Assembly: GCA_036339975.1 (NCBI GenBank)
Contig: JAYYZV010000143.1
Coordinates: forward strand, 1-24,532
From: UBA830 sp036339975
GTDB taxonomy: Bacteria > Pseudomonadota > Alphaproteobacteria > MPNO01 > UBA830
Length of the DNA stretch: 24,532 nucleotides
Direction: 5' to 3'
Shown here: positions 16,904 to 23,671 of the stretch, piece after piece
Layout: the number at the start of each line of letters is the position of its first letter
How positions within the stretch are numbered: the stretch's first letter is position 1
Notes under the pieces: generated by a model
The model's input: only the letters and a program-made list of their open reading frames with translations
Database searches by the model: none
Told to the model about the DNA's origin: nothing
Translations under genes and position numbers: made by a program

Positions 16904-16978
16904 ATGACCGGTGCCGCTGCGGTTATCGGGTCTGGAACTATTAATTCTCATATGGTGCGAGGTAATCTGCAGTTATGA
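16904..16978 (+). CDS. Possible 24-residue leader peptide coupled to the old yellow enzyme gene
   Basis: A short frame encodes MTGAAAVIGSGTINSHMVRG and four more residues. It has an AAAGGA ribosome binding site 8 bases before its ATG, and its TGA overlaps the ATG of the downstream gene (ATGA). It could be a coupling leader, or the remnant of a Rossmann-fold gene, since AAVIGSGTI resembles the start of dehydrogenases. No function is known. Confidence 0.3.
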   Translation: MTGAAAVIGSGTINSHMVRGNLQL

Positions 16979-18063
16979 GCGAGCTTTTTTCGCCGATAAC
17001 CGTCGGACCCTTCGAGTTGCCGCATCGGGTGATAATGGCGCCGATGACCCGCAACCGGGCGGGCGAAGGCAACGTGCCGCATGCGCTGAATGCCGCCTAC
17101 TACCAGCAACGTTCCGACGCCGCCCTAATTATCACTGAGGCAACGCAGGTCTGCCCCGAGGGGATGGGTTATCCGGGTACGCCGGGTATTCATTCCGACG
17201 CGCAGATCGATGGCTGGCGAGAAGTTACCGACGCCGTCCACGAGGCCGGGGGGCGGATTTTTCTTCAGCTCTATCATGTCGGTCGGATATCTCATCCAGA
17301 TCTTCAGCCGAACGGACAGGACCCGGTGGCCCCCTCTGCTATACAGCCGAGCGGTAAGGCGATGACATCGTCGGGCATGAAGCCGTTCGTGACGCCCCGC
17401 TCTCTTGAAACCGACGAGTTGCCGGCGCTGGTTGAAAGTTATCGAACGGCTGCAAAAAATGCCGATATCGCTGGTTTCGACGGTGTCGAAATTCATGGCG
17501 CTAACGGATATCTACTTGATCAGTTTACGCGCGATTCCACTAATATTAGAGAGGACGCATATGGGGGGTCGATTGGAAACCGTTGTCGTTTGCCGCTCGA
17601 AGTAACCGACGCCGTCGTGGACGTTTGGGGAGCTGACAGGGTCGGATACAGAATTTCACCGTTTCATCCGTATAACGACATTTGCGATTCTGATCCCGGT
17701 CGCACGTTTGCTTACCTCGCCGAGGAACTCGCACAGCGGAACCTCGTTTACCTGCATTTGGTGGAACTGGGCGGAAGCATTAGCGACGAAGATTTCCTTG
17801 CCAGCCGGAACCCTTTGCTCTCGACGCTCAGGAAAGTTTGGCCGAATGCTCTTATTGCAAATGGTGGCTATGACCGTGCCAGAGCGGATGCGGTAATAGA
17901 AGCCGGGCTTGCCGATTTAGTGTCATTCGGAGCGCCGTATTTAGCTAACCCGGATCTTGCAGAACGGTTGCATAGCCGTGCTGCGTACAACGAATCCGAT
18001 CGGGCCACATTCTACGGCGGTGGTGCAAAAGGATACACTGACTACCCGTTTCTGACCGACTGA
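16975..18063 (+). CDS. Old yellow enzyme family ene-reductase (NemA-like)
   Basis: This is a 362-residue FMN-dependent ene-reductase. Visible features are MAPMTRNRA with the FMN-contacting Thr25, HGANGYLLDQF with the substrate-anion-binding pair H174 and N177 and the proton-donor Tyr179, DAYGGSIGNR, and the C-terminal phosphate-binding ANGGYD and LVSFGAPYLANPDL. Family members reduce activated alkenes, N-ethylmaleimide, or nitro compounds with NAD(P)H. In this context it could reduce an unsaturated keto-acid formed by ring cleavage, or an enone of the side chain. The ATG overlaps the stop of a 24-residue frame that carries the only good ribosome binding site, so translation may be coupled. 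Confidence 0.9.
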   Translation: MSELFSPITVGPFELPHRVIMAPMTRNRAGEGNVPHALNAAYYQQRSDAALIITEATQVCPEGMGYPGTPGIHSDAQIDGWREVTDAVHEAGGRIFLQLYHVGRISHPDLQPNGQDPVAPSAIQPSGKAMTSSGMKPFVTPRSLETDELPALVESYRTAAKNADIAGFDGVEIHGANGYLLDQFTRDSTNIREDAYGGSIGNRCRLPLEVTDAVVDVWGADRVGYRISPFHPYNDICDSDPGRTFAYLAEELAQRNLVYLHLVELGGSISDEDFLASRNPLLSTLRKVWPNALIANGGYDRARADAVIEAGLADLVSFGAPYLANPDLAERLHSRAAYNESDRATFYGGGAKGYTDYPFLTD

Positions 18064-18116
18064 CAGTCGTTAGCTTAATGGAAGTTTTATATATTTAAGT
18101 AGCAAGGTGGAAAACG

Positions 18117-18578
18117 ATGGCCATATCGAAAGTTAAAACTGAGACTACGATGAAGGTGTCGGCGACCTGTCCACATCATTCCCGTGCGGACGTGAGTGTC
18201 AGAGATATAGAAAGCGTTATTGACGAACCGACGGAAAGGGGCGGGACCAATTTAGGCATGACACCCACCGAGACTATGGTCTCCGCGTTGATAGGGTGTA
18301 CAAATGTGATCACGAACAAAATCGTACAAAGCTACGATATGAAGATCGAAGCAATGGATATCAATGTCGAGGCCCAGTTCGATCTTAGGGGCGTCTCGCT
18401 TAAGGAAGAAGTACGCGTACCGTTTCCCTCAATGACGCTGAACATCGATATCAAATCCCCTAACTCCCCAGAAGAATTCGATAAGGTCCAAGACGACCTT
18501 CGGAAATTTTGTCCGATCGCGAAGGTCATCCGGGAGGCGGGAACAGAGATTACCGAACATTGGAATATTTCCGCCTGA
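18117..18578 (+). CDS. OsmC family protein
   Basis: This 153-residue OsmC-like protein carries the two conserved cysteines, C61 in ALIGCTN and C132 in KFCPIAK. It also has the TPTETMVSALIGC helix typical of the family. OsmC/Ohr proteins are dimeric thiol peroxidases reducing organic hydroperoxides; some relatives have no known activity. In an operon with oxygenases and a flavin reductase it may deal with peroxides or electrophilic by-products, but that is inference. AAGGTGG precedes the ATG. The next gene begins 5 bp after its stop. Confidence 0.86.
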   Translation: MAISKVKTETTMKVSATCPHHSRADVSVRDIESVIDEPTERGGTNLGMTPTETMVSALIGCTNVITNKIVQSYDMKIEAMDINVEAQFDLRGVSLKEEVRVPFPSMTLNIDIKSPNSPEEFDKVQDDLRKFCPIAKVIREAGTEITEHWNISA

Positions 18579-18583
18579 GCCCC

Positions 18584-19066
18584 ATGAATAACGATCCAGC
18601 ATTCGTACGAAACGTGGAAGTCTTTATTTTTCATGAAGCCCGGCTCCTCGACGAGCGCCGGTTTGAAGAGTGGTTGGACTTATTTTCCCATGACGGAGTG
18701 TATTGGATCCCGGCAACACCGGGTCAAGAGGACCCACTCGGCGAAGTGTCGATCGCGTATGAGGAACGCCAGCTGATCGATGTTAGGGTGCGGCGGTTGA
18801 GGCATCCAGAAAACTATGCTGATCAGCCGACTGTTAGAACCCGCCGGGTTATAGGCAATCTGGTGATTGATTCGGCCGATGCGGGATCAGTTGTCGCACG
18901 GTCCAATTTCACGTTCGCCGATTTTCAGGGCGACGAGCAACGTATTTTTGTGGGGGAATACGTGCACACGTTACGACCAATCAAAGATAGTTATGAGATT
19001 GTTCAAAAACGCGTGAACTTAGTGAACTGTGATGCGCCCCTTGGCGGCATCGTGGTGCCGCTCTAA
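18584..19066 (+). CDS. Second Rieske dioxygenase beta subunit, without an adjacent alpha
   Basis: This 160-residue protein has the Rieske small-subunit pattern: FIFHEARLLDERRFEEWLDL, YWIPATPGQ, TRRVIGNLVI and the tail KRVNLVNCDAPLG. The ATG at 18584 lies 5 bp after the OsmC stop and gives the usual length. An upstream in-frame ATG at 18509 lies inside the OsmC gene and is unlikely. No alpha subunit is adjacent; the only one in the window is at 3225, about 14 kb upstream, and it already has a beta partner. It may pair with an alpha outside the window, or swap into the same enzyme. Its stop shares a base with the next start. Confidence 0.87.
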   Translation: MNNDPAFVRNVEVFIFHEARLLDERRFEEWLDLFSHDGVYWIPATPGQEDPLGEVSIAYEERQLIDVRVRRLRHPENYADQPTVRTRRVIGNLVIDSADAGSVVARSNFTFADFQGDEQRIFVGEYVHTLRPIKDSYEIVQKRVNLVNCDAPLGGIVVPL

Positions 19067-19794
19067 TGACCGAGCAGGGAGCGGCTATCGTAATGGGGGG
19101 CGGCGATGCCTTGGGTGGCGCAATCGCGCGGCGTTTTGCCCGTGGTGGGCTCGTCGCCGTCCCCTCCCGGCGCAAGATCAAGCCGCTGGGCCAGCTAGTG
19201 GCGCAGATCGAGGCAGGTGGCGGCCGGGCTGAAGGTATCCCGTGCGACGCACGCGATGAAGATGCAGTTATAGATATGTTTAATCGCGTCGAGGAAGAAA
19301 TCGGCCCGTTGGAGGCGTTCGTGTTTAATGTCGGCGCACAGCATCGTTGTTCTGTCCTCGAGATGACCGCACGCATTTACCGGCAGGTCTGGGAAAGCGC
19401 TACACTGGGCGGTTTCATTACGGGTCGAGAAGCGGCGCGGCGAATGGCGGCGCAGGGCAGGGGAACGATCATCTTTACCGGCGCTACTGCCAGCGTACGT
19501 GGCGGTGCTAATTTTTCGTCCTTCGCAAGTGCGAAGCATGCCCTTCGGGCGCTAGCACAATCTATGGCGCGGGAACTCGGCCCCATGGGCGTTCATGTTG
19601 GACACATTGTCGTCGACGGAATGATTGACTCCGAGGCGGTGCGAGCGAAGTTTTCGGAAGAGACCGATAAGCTGCCCGATGGTGGCATGCTAGATCCGGA
19701 TCATATTGCTGAAGCATACTGGGCTATGCACACCCAACCGAGGGATGCCTGGACGTTCGAAATGGATATTCGGCCTTCACTCGAAAGTTGGTAA
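19066..19794 (+). CDS. SDR family protein with Phe in place of the catalytic Tyr
   Basis: This 242-residue protein has the short-chain dehydrogenase fold. The nucleotide-binding loop GGGDALGG (11-18) lacks the strict TGxxxGxG pattern, and NVGAQ stands where NNAG is usual. The active-site YxxxK position reads FASAK, so Phe153 replaces Tyr while Lys157 is kept. MARELGPMGVHVGHIVVDG and the tail MDIRPSLESW match a recognised SDR branch that lacks this Tyr. It may therefore be a non-classical reductase, or bind rather than reduce. Its ATG overlaps the beta-subunit stop (TAATG). It is the last gene of the 12461-19794 run. Confidence 0.83.
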   Translation: MTEQGAAIVMGGGDALGGAIARRFARGGLVAVPSRRKIKPLGQLVAQIEAGGGRAEGIPCDARDEDAVIDMFNRVEEEIGPLEAFVFNVGAQHRCSVLEMTARIYRQVWESATLGGFITGREAARRMAAQGRGTIIFTGATASVRGGANFSSFASAKHALRALAQSMARELGPMGVHVGHIVVDGMIDSEAVRAKFSEETDKLPDGGMLDPDHIAEAYWAMHTQPRDAWTFEMDIRPSLESW

Positions 19795-20043
19795 CGTCTT
19801 ATCTGGTGATGGCATCAGGCCGTATACGTTCTGATGATGTTCGTCCGGCACCATGCTGTCGAAGCTCAATTCCTCGGCATATACAAGGTGGTCGATATAC
19901 CCCCGATAGAACACGTTTGCTTTTTCCCGGTCCCAAAGTGAATTAGTGGCCGTTACCCAGCCGGCATCGTACTTTGTGCCGAAATCCTAGGGGAGGCAGG
20001 GGAATGGTATGAAATGCGGGCAGAACAGCGTGACCGGATGCAC
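19777..20043 (-). pseudogene. Fragment of an LLM-class flavin-dependent oxidoreductase
   Basis: The minus strand of this stretch reads, from a GTG with an upstream AAAGG, as a decayed luciferase-like N-terminus. After 18 residues there is an in-frame TAG. The frame then continues without shift through DFGTKYDAGWVT, DREKANVFYRGYIDHLVYAEELSF and the family hallmark DEHHQNVYGLMPSP, and ends at a stop inside the 3' end of the neighbouring SDR gene. Homology seems to stop right after MPSP, where intact relatives continue for about 300 more residues. So both a nonsense codon and a large 3' deletion are visible. It is not the same subfamily as the intact LLM gene at 22331. Confidence 0.7.
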
Positions 20044-20054
20044 GTGAGTGCCTT

Positions 20055-20082
20055 TTGGTTTGTTCAATCATCATTATAGAAT
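20055..20082 (+). promoter_or_regulatory. Candidate promoter of the VOC gene
   Basis: TTGGTT (20055-20060) and TAGAAT (20077-20082) are separated by 16 bp; the -10 matches consensus at 5 of 6 positions. It lies 24 bp before the ATG at 20106 and next to the beginning of the LLM pseudogene. Confidence 0.3.
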
Positions 20083-20105
20083 GACCGATAGCTAGGGGGT
20101 AAACC

Positions 20106-20561
20106 ATGATCGAGACAAAAGGTATAGTCCACTTCACCATTTCTGTTACCGACCCGGAGGCAAGCGAGAAGTTCTACCGCGAAGTCCTCGGTCTAGAGAC
20201 GGTGCAGATAGTTCCGCCGATCGGTATGGTATTTATGAGGTCGGGAGAGGATTTCGTAATCCTAACAAAAAGCAAGACAGCTGTGGACCCGAACCCTGGA
20301 GACGAATTCTTCGTACATCATGCTTTCCGGGTCGACGTCGACAAATATGACCAGGCAAAGCAGCATCTGACTGAACATGGCATCAAAGTCATTTTCGAAG
20401 AGGAACGCCACGACGGCGTTTTCCATGGAAAGCAGTGTTACTTCCACGATCCGGATCGAAACGTCTTAGAGATCATCGGTCTGGAAAAGATTGGGGAAGG
20501 GTTTTCGGCAGAAATGCTGAAGGATGGGTTTTCGCCCTTTTCTAAGGACAGCAGGAACTAG
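20106..20561 (+). CDS. Single-domain VOC (glyoxalase/dioxygenase superfamily) protein
   Basis: This 151-residue vicinal-oxygen-chelate protein has two beta-alpha-beta-beta-beta modules. Likely metal ligands are H9 (IVHFTISV), one of H71/H72 (FVHHAFRVD) and E122 (RNVLEIIG); the DPDRNVLEI ending is typical of the family. A strong AGGGGG ribosome binding site precedes the ATG. VOC proteins of this size include glyoxalases, epimerases, fosfomycin-resistance enzymes and small dioxygenases. The activity cannot be chosen from the sequence. It appears as a single-gene unit, with gaps of 311 bp before and 160 bp after. Confidence 0.85.
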   Translation: MIETKGIVHFTISVTDPEASEKFYREVLGLETVQIVPPIGMVFMRSGEDFVILTKSKTAVDPNPGDEFFVHHAFRVDVDKYDQAKQHLTEHGIKVIFEEERHDGVFHGKQCYFHDPDRNVLEIIGLEKIGEGFSAEMLKDGFSPFSKDSRN

Positions 20562-20721
20562 GATCCGTCTGGTACTTAATCGTCGATTTATTTCCGTTTC
20601 GTTCTGGCCGAGCACGGAAAAGACAAACACTGTATTGGACAACGATTTTGGCTCATCCGAGCACTTGCTTGCGTTAGCTTACTTCAGGTGCCACCTATAG
20701 CGCTAGCTGACAGAGGTTGGA

Positions 20722-22314
20722 ATGATGGCAGAGTTTATTGACGCAAATACACTGAAATCCTGGATCAGTGACGACGAAGAACTAGCATTACTCGACGTAC
20801 GAGAGGCTGGCCAGTTCGGCGAAGATCACATGCTGTACTCTATACCGTGTCCCTATAGCATTTTTGAAATGCGCGTACAGTTCTTGGTGCCACGCCCTTC
20901 CGTAAGGGTGGTGCTTGTCGACGCAGACGACGGAACCGCACAGAAGGCCGCCCGGCGACTGGCGGAACTGGAGTATTCTGATATCTCTATTCTCCGGGGC
21001 GGTAACACCGCGTGGGCTGCCGCAGGGTTCGAGGTTTTTCAGGGTGTTAATGTGCCGTCAAAGGCCTTCGGCGAGGTGGTCGAGCACGTTGCCAATACCC
21101 CGCGCATCACGGCGGAAGAACTAAACGCAATGATGGAGGCCGGGGAAGATATGGTCATCGTTGACGGTCGCACACCGTCGGAACATCATCGTATGTCCAT
21201 CCCGGGGGGCATCAGCATGCCCAATGCCGAAATGATATATCGAATCCACGATTTGGCACCGAACCCCAAGACCACAATCGTGGTGAACTGTGCCGGACGT
21301 ACCCGCTCGATAATCGGCGCACAGGCACTGATAAACGCAGGGCTTCCCAACCGTGTCGTGGCGCTCAAGGCCGGCACCATGGGGTGGACACTTGCCGGGT
21401 TCCAACTCGATCACGGTACCGGGCTCGCCTACCCCAAAAAGATCAGCTCTGACGGCGTCACCAAGGCTGCGGGATATGCGGCCGATGTTATTAAAAAGTT
21501 TGACCTGTCAACGATAGACAGGGATACGATGTCGGCATGGCAGTGTGATGAGACCCGCACGTTATTCCTGCTTGATGTACGAGCAGATGATGAATTTCTC
21601 GAAGGGCATCTCCCCGGTTCGGTACATGCGCCCGGCGGGCAACTGGTTCAGGCGACAGACGAATGGTGCGGGGTCTGGGGTGCACGGGTCGTGTTAATTG
21701 ATACTTTCCCCTGTGCACGCGCTGCAATCACTGCTCATTGGCTGAAACAGATGGGCTGGGACGTCCATATCCTCAAAGGCGGGATTGATCGTTCTGAGGC
21801 CCTTAAAAAGGGCCCAACGATCCCCTCGGATGGGGGGCTACCGGATTTGGACACCGTAGAACCTATTGAGCTTTCCAATGCTATTGCTGCAGGTACGGTC
21901 TTAGTGGTCGATGTTGATCATTCAATGGATTTTCGCGACGCCCATCTGCCGAGCGCGGTGTGGTGTGCCCGCTCTCGTATCGACCGGTTGGAAGTGCCAG
22001 ACGACGTGATGGTCGTTCTTTATTCCCAGCATGAAACACGCGCCAGACTAGCGGCTAAAGACATGTCGGAGGAGGCTGGAGGACCGGTTGCTATTCTTGG
22101 AGGTGGCCGAGAGGCATGGAATGCGGAGGGTTTTCCTGTTGAGGGGTCGCCTGACTTGCCCGTAGATGCGGACTGTATTGATTACCTGTTTTGGGTATCG
22201 CGTCGTCATATGGGTAGCGACGAAGCTGCTCTTGCCTATCTAGAATGGGAAGAAAACCTCCCTGCCCAGATCGAAGCTGACGGCGACGCCCGGTTTTCAG
22301 TGCTGACGCGATAA
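20722..22314 (+). CDS. Four-domain rhodanese protein with one catalytic cysteine
   Basis: This 530-residue protein is made of four rhodanese-like domains, at about residues 5-110, 128-235, 260-365 and 375-480, followed by a C-terminal tail. Only the second has the active-site loop with Cys (VNCAGRTRS, C190). At the matching positions the first has Asp67 (VVLVDADDG), the third Asp327 (VVLIDTFPC) and the fourth Ser435 (VVLYSQHET). Rhodaneses move sulfane sulfur between thiols, thiosulfate or carrier proteins; domains lacking Cys are usually structural or bind partners. No signal peptide is seen. Multi-rhodanese proteins of this size occur in proteobacteria. The LLM oxidoreductase gene follows 16 bp downstream, suggesting an operon. 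ATGs at 20722 and 20725 are both possible starts. Confidence 0.85.
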   Translation: MMAEFIDANTLKSWISDDEELALLDVREAGQFGEDHMLYSIPCPYSIFEMRVQFLVPRPSVRVVLVDADDGTAQKAARRLAELEYSDISILRGGNTAWAAAGFEVFQGVNVPSKAFGEVVEHVANTPRITAEELNAMMEAGEDMVIVDGRTPSEHHRMSIPGGISMPNAEMIYRIHDLAPNPKTTIVVNCAGRTRSIIGAQALINAGLPNRVVALKAGTMGWTLAGFQLDHGTGLAYPKKISSDGVTKAAGYAADVIKKFDLSTIDRDTMSAWQCDETRTLFLLDVRADDEFLEGHLPGSVHAPGGQLVQATDEWCGVWGARVVLIDTFPCARAAITAHWLKQMGWDVHILKGGIDRSEALKKGPTIPSDGGLPDLDTVEPIELSNAIAAGTVLVVDVDHSMDFRDAHLPSAVWCARSRIDRLEVPDDVMVVLYSQHETRARLAAKDMSEEAGGPVAILGGGREAWNAEGFPVEGSPDLPVDADCIDYLFWVSRRHMGSDEAALAYLEWEENLPAQIEADGDARFSVLTR

Positions 22315-22330
22315 AAAAAGGAAACGAGAA

Positions 22331-23272
22331 ATGAATCTACAACTTGGATACCTGCTGCCGACTAGGGAACGGATCATGGTTGGCAAGCACGAGGTTCAAG
22401 AAATTCTATCACTTGGTGATCTTGCGGACGATCTTGGAGTCGATAGCGTATGGATTGGTGACTCTCTGTTGGCTAAGCCGCGGCATGATCCTCTGAGCCT
22501 GGTCGGTGCTATTGCTGCCCGTACTAAGCGGGTGAAGGTGGGAACCGCAGTTCTACTTCCGATGCTACGTAACCCGGTTCTTTTGGCGCATCAGGTTGCG
22601 ACGTTGGATCAGGTTGCCGAAGGGCGCATGATCCTCGGTATCGGTACCGCTCGCGACGTGCCTGCTATTCGTAACGAATTTGAGGCTGCGGGTGTCCCCT
22701 TCGAAAAACGTATTGGACGGATGCTCGAGCAGATGCGGTTGTGCCGCGCGTTATGGAAGGGAGAACCGGTCAACTGGGAGGGCCTATGGAACGTTAAACA
22801 GGGACAGCTGGCGCCTTTGCCTTTTACTAAGGGCGGACCCGTCATTTGGTCCGGTGGTGGCGTTGAGGCCGCGCTCAAAAGGGCAGGGCGATATTTCAAC
22901 GGCTGGTTTCCGTCCGGCGCCGGTACCGGTAGGGACTGGTGCGAAGGATGGAAAGGTGTGCAGCAATTTGCAATAGAAGCGGGTCGCGATCCGGCGGATA
23001 TTACCGGCGCCGCATACGTTACATTGTCAGTGAATGAAGATCAGTCCAAAGCGGATACCGAACTGGATGCTTATTTGGAGGGCTATTATTTACGCCCGGC
23101 GGAAGAAATACGTAACCAGCAGTACTGCTTTGCCGGTACTCGTGCTGGCGCAGTCGAATGGTTAACTGAGTTCGCCGTCGGCGGCGCGTCGCATATCTGT
23201 ATCCGTTTCACCGGTAGCAACGACGCGGCGCAAATGGAAGAATTGATCCGGATTCGTGAAGATGTGACCTAA
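22331..23272 (+). CDS. LLM-class flavin-dependent oxidoreductase
   Basis: This is a 313-residue bacterial-luciferase-like TIM-barrel protein. Family features are LGDLADDLGVDSVWIGDS near the N-terminus, RTKRVKVGTAVLLPMLRNP, LDQVAEGRMILGIGTA, PVIWSGGG and the C-terminal GGASHICIRF. Members use FMNH2 or reduced F420 for monooxygenation or hydride transfer. The cofactor cannot be fixed from these motifs. An AAGGAAACGAG ribosome binding site precedes the ATG. It sits 16 bp after the rhodanese gene; an LLM monooxygenase next to a sulfurtransferase could point to organosulfur chemistry, but this is a guess. Confidence 0.87.
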   Translation: MNLQLGYLLPTRERIMVGKHEVQEILSLGDLADDLGVDSVWIGDSLLAKPRHDPLSLVGAIAARTKRVKVGTAVLLPMLRNPVLLAHQVATLDQVAEGRMILGIGTARDVPAIRNEFEAAGVPFEKRIGRMLEQMRLCRALWKGEPVNWEGLWNVKQGQLAPLPFTKGGPVIWSGGGVEAALKRAGRYFNGWFPSGAGTGRDWCEGWKGVQQFAIEAGRDPADITGAAYVTLSVNEDQSKADTELDAYLEGYYLRPAEEIRNQQYCFAGTRAGAVEWLTEFAVGGASHICIRFTGSNDAAQMEELIRIREDVT

Positions 23273-23671
23273 GAAGTGGTTGCCGGGAGACGTCGAACTC
23301 CCGCGCTGCCAGCTTCCCAACTGCCACGGTATTCCGAAGCACGCCTATCTTTTTGACTTCCAAATTGATCTGCTCAAAAATTGGTTTGATGGTCATACCC
23401 GCTTAACAGCTATCAGTTATGAATGCACACTGGACTTTTTGATTGTTAACCGGTCGGCGTTAACCCCAAGTAATTCCATTATATCATTAAAATCGATTTA
23501 GCGTGCCGTTGTAGGAGAAAAGCCGATACCGCCGCCGTCGGCACGACCGCTACCACTGCCGATTACCCTCGCGTCGTGGTACGGCAGTGGTTGGTTTCTT
23601 AAAGTCCATTTGTTCGAATGTTTAACATCACCTCCCGTTGCCATTGTTGGTGATAATGGTGTCGCCTCAGT
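23273..23671. other. 399-bp gene-free stretch with hairpins
   Basis: No frame here looks like a known protein on either strand. The short frames (for example 23280-23501 plus and 23498-23785 minus) lack ribosome binding sites and recognisable motifs. The stretch is AT-richer than its flanks in its middle part. It holds hairpins at 23522-23542, 23552-23591 and 23641-23659. It most likely contains the end of the LLM transcript and the promoter of the downstream ligase, but no clear promoter was identified. Confidence 0.5.
23552..23591. terminator. Long hairpin, possible terminator or operator
   Basis: A perfect 10-bp repeat, ACCACTGCCG and CGGCAGTGGT, flanks a 20-base interval in which TACC and GGTA can pair further around a 10-base loop. 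A T-rich stretch (TGGTTTCTT) follows on the plus strand. A smaller GCCGA/TCGGC hairpin (23522-23542) lies just before. It may end the rhodanese/LLM transcript, 280 bp after its last gene, or be a regulator site for the ligase. Confidence 0.4.

Noticed and set aside
18509..18583. N-terminal extension of the second Rieske beta subunit
   Set aside because: This upstream ATG lies inside the OsmC gene; the start at 18584 gives the normal family length and sits 5 bp after the OsmC stop.
19943..20140. 65-codon minus frame overlapping the VOC gene start
   Set aside because: It is in a different frame from the LLM-like remnant and overlaps the VOC gene's ribosome binding site and start; no similarity seen.
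23280..23501. 73-codon plus-strand frame after the LLM gene
   Set aside because: No ribosome binding site, no recognisable motif and unusual composition; most likely a chance frame in a gene-free stretch.
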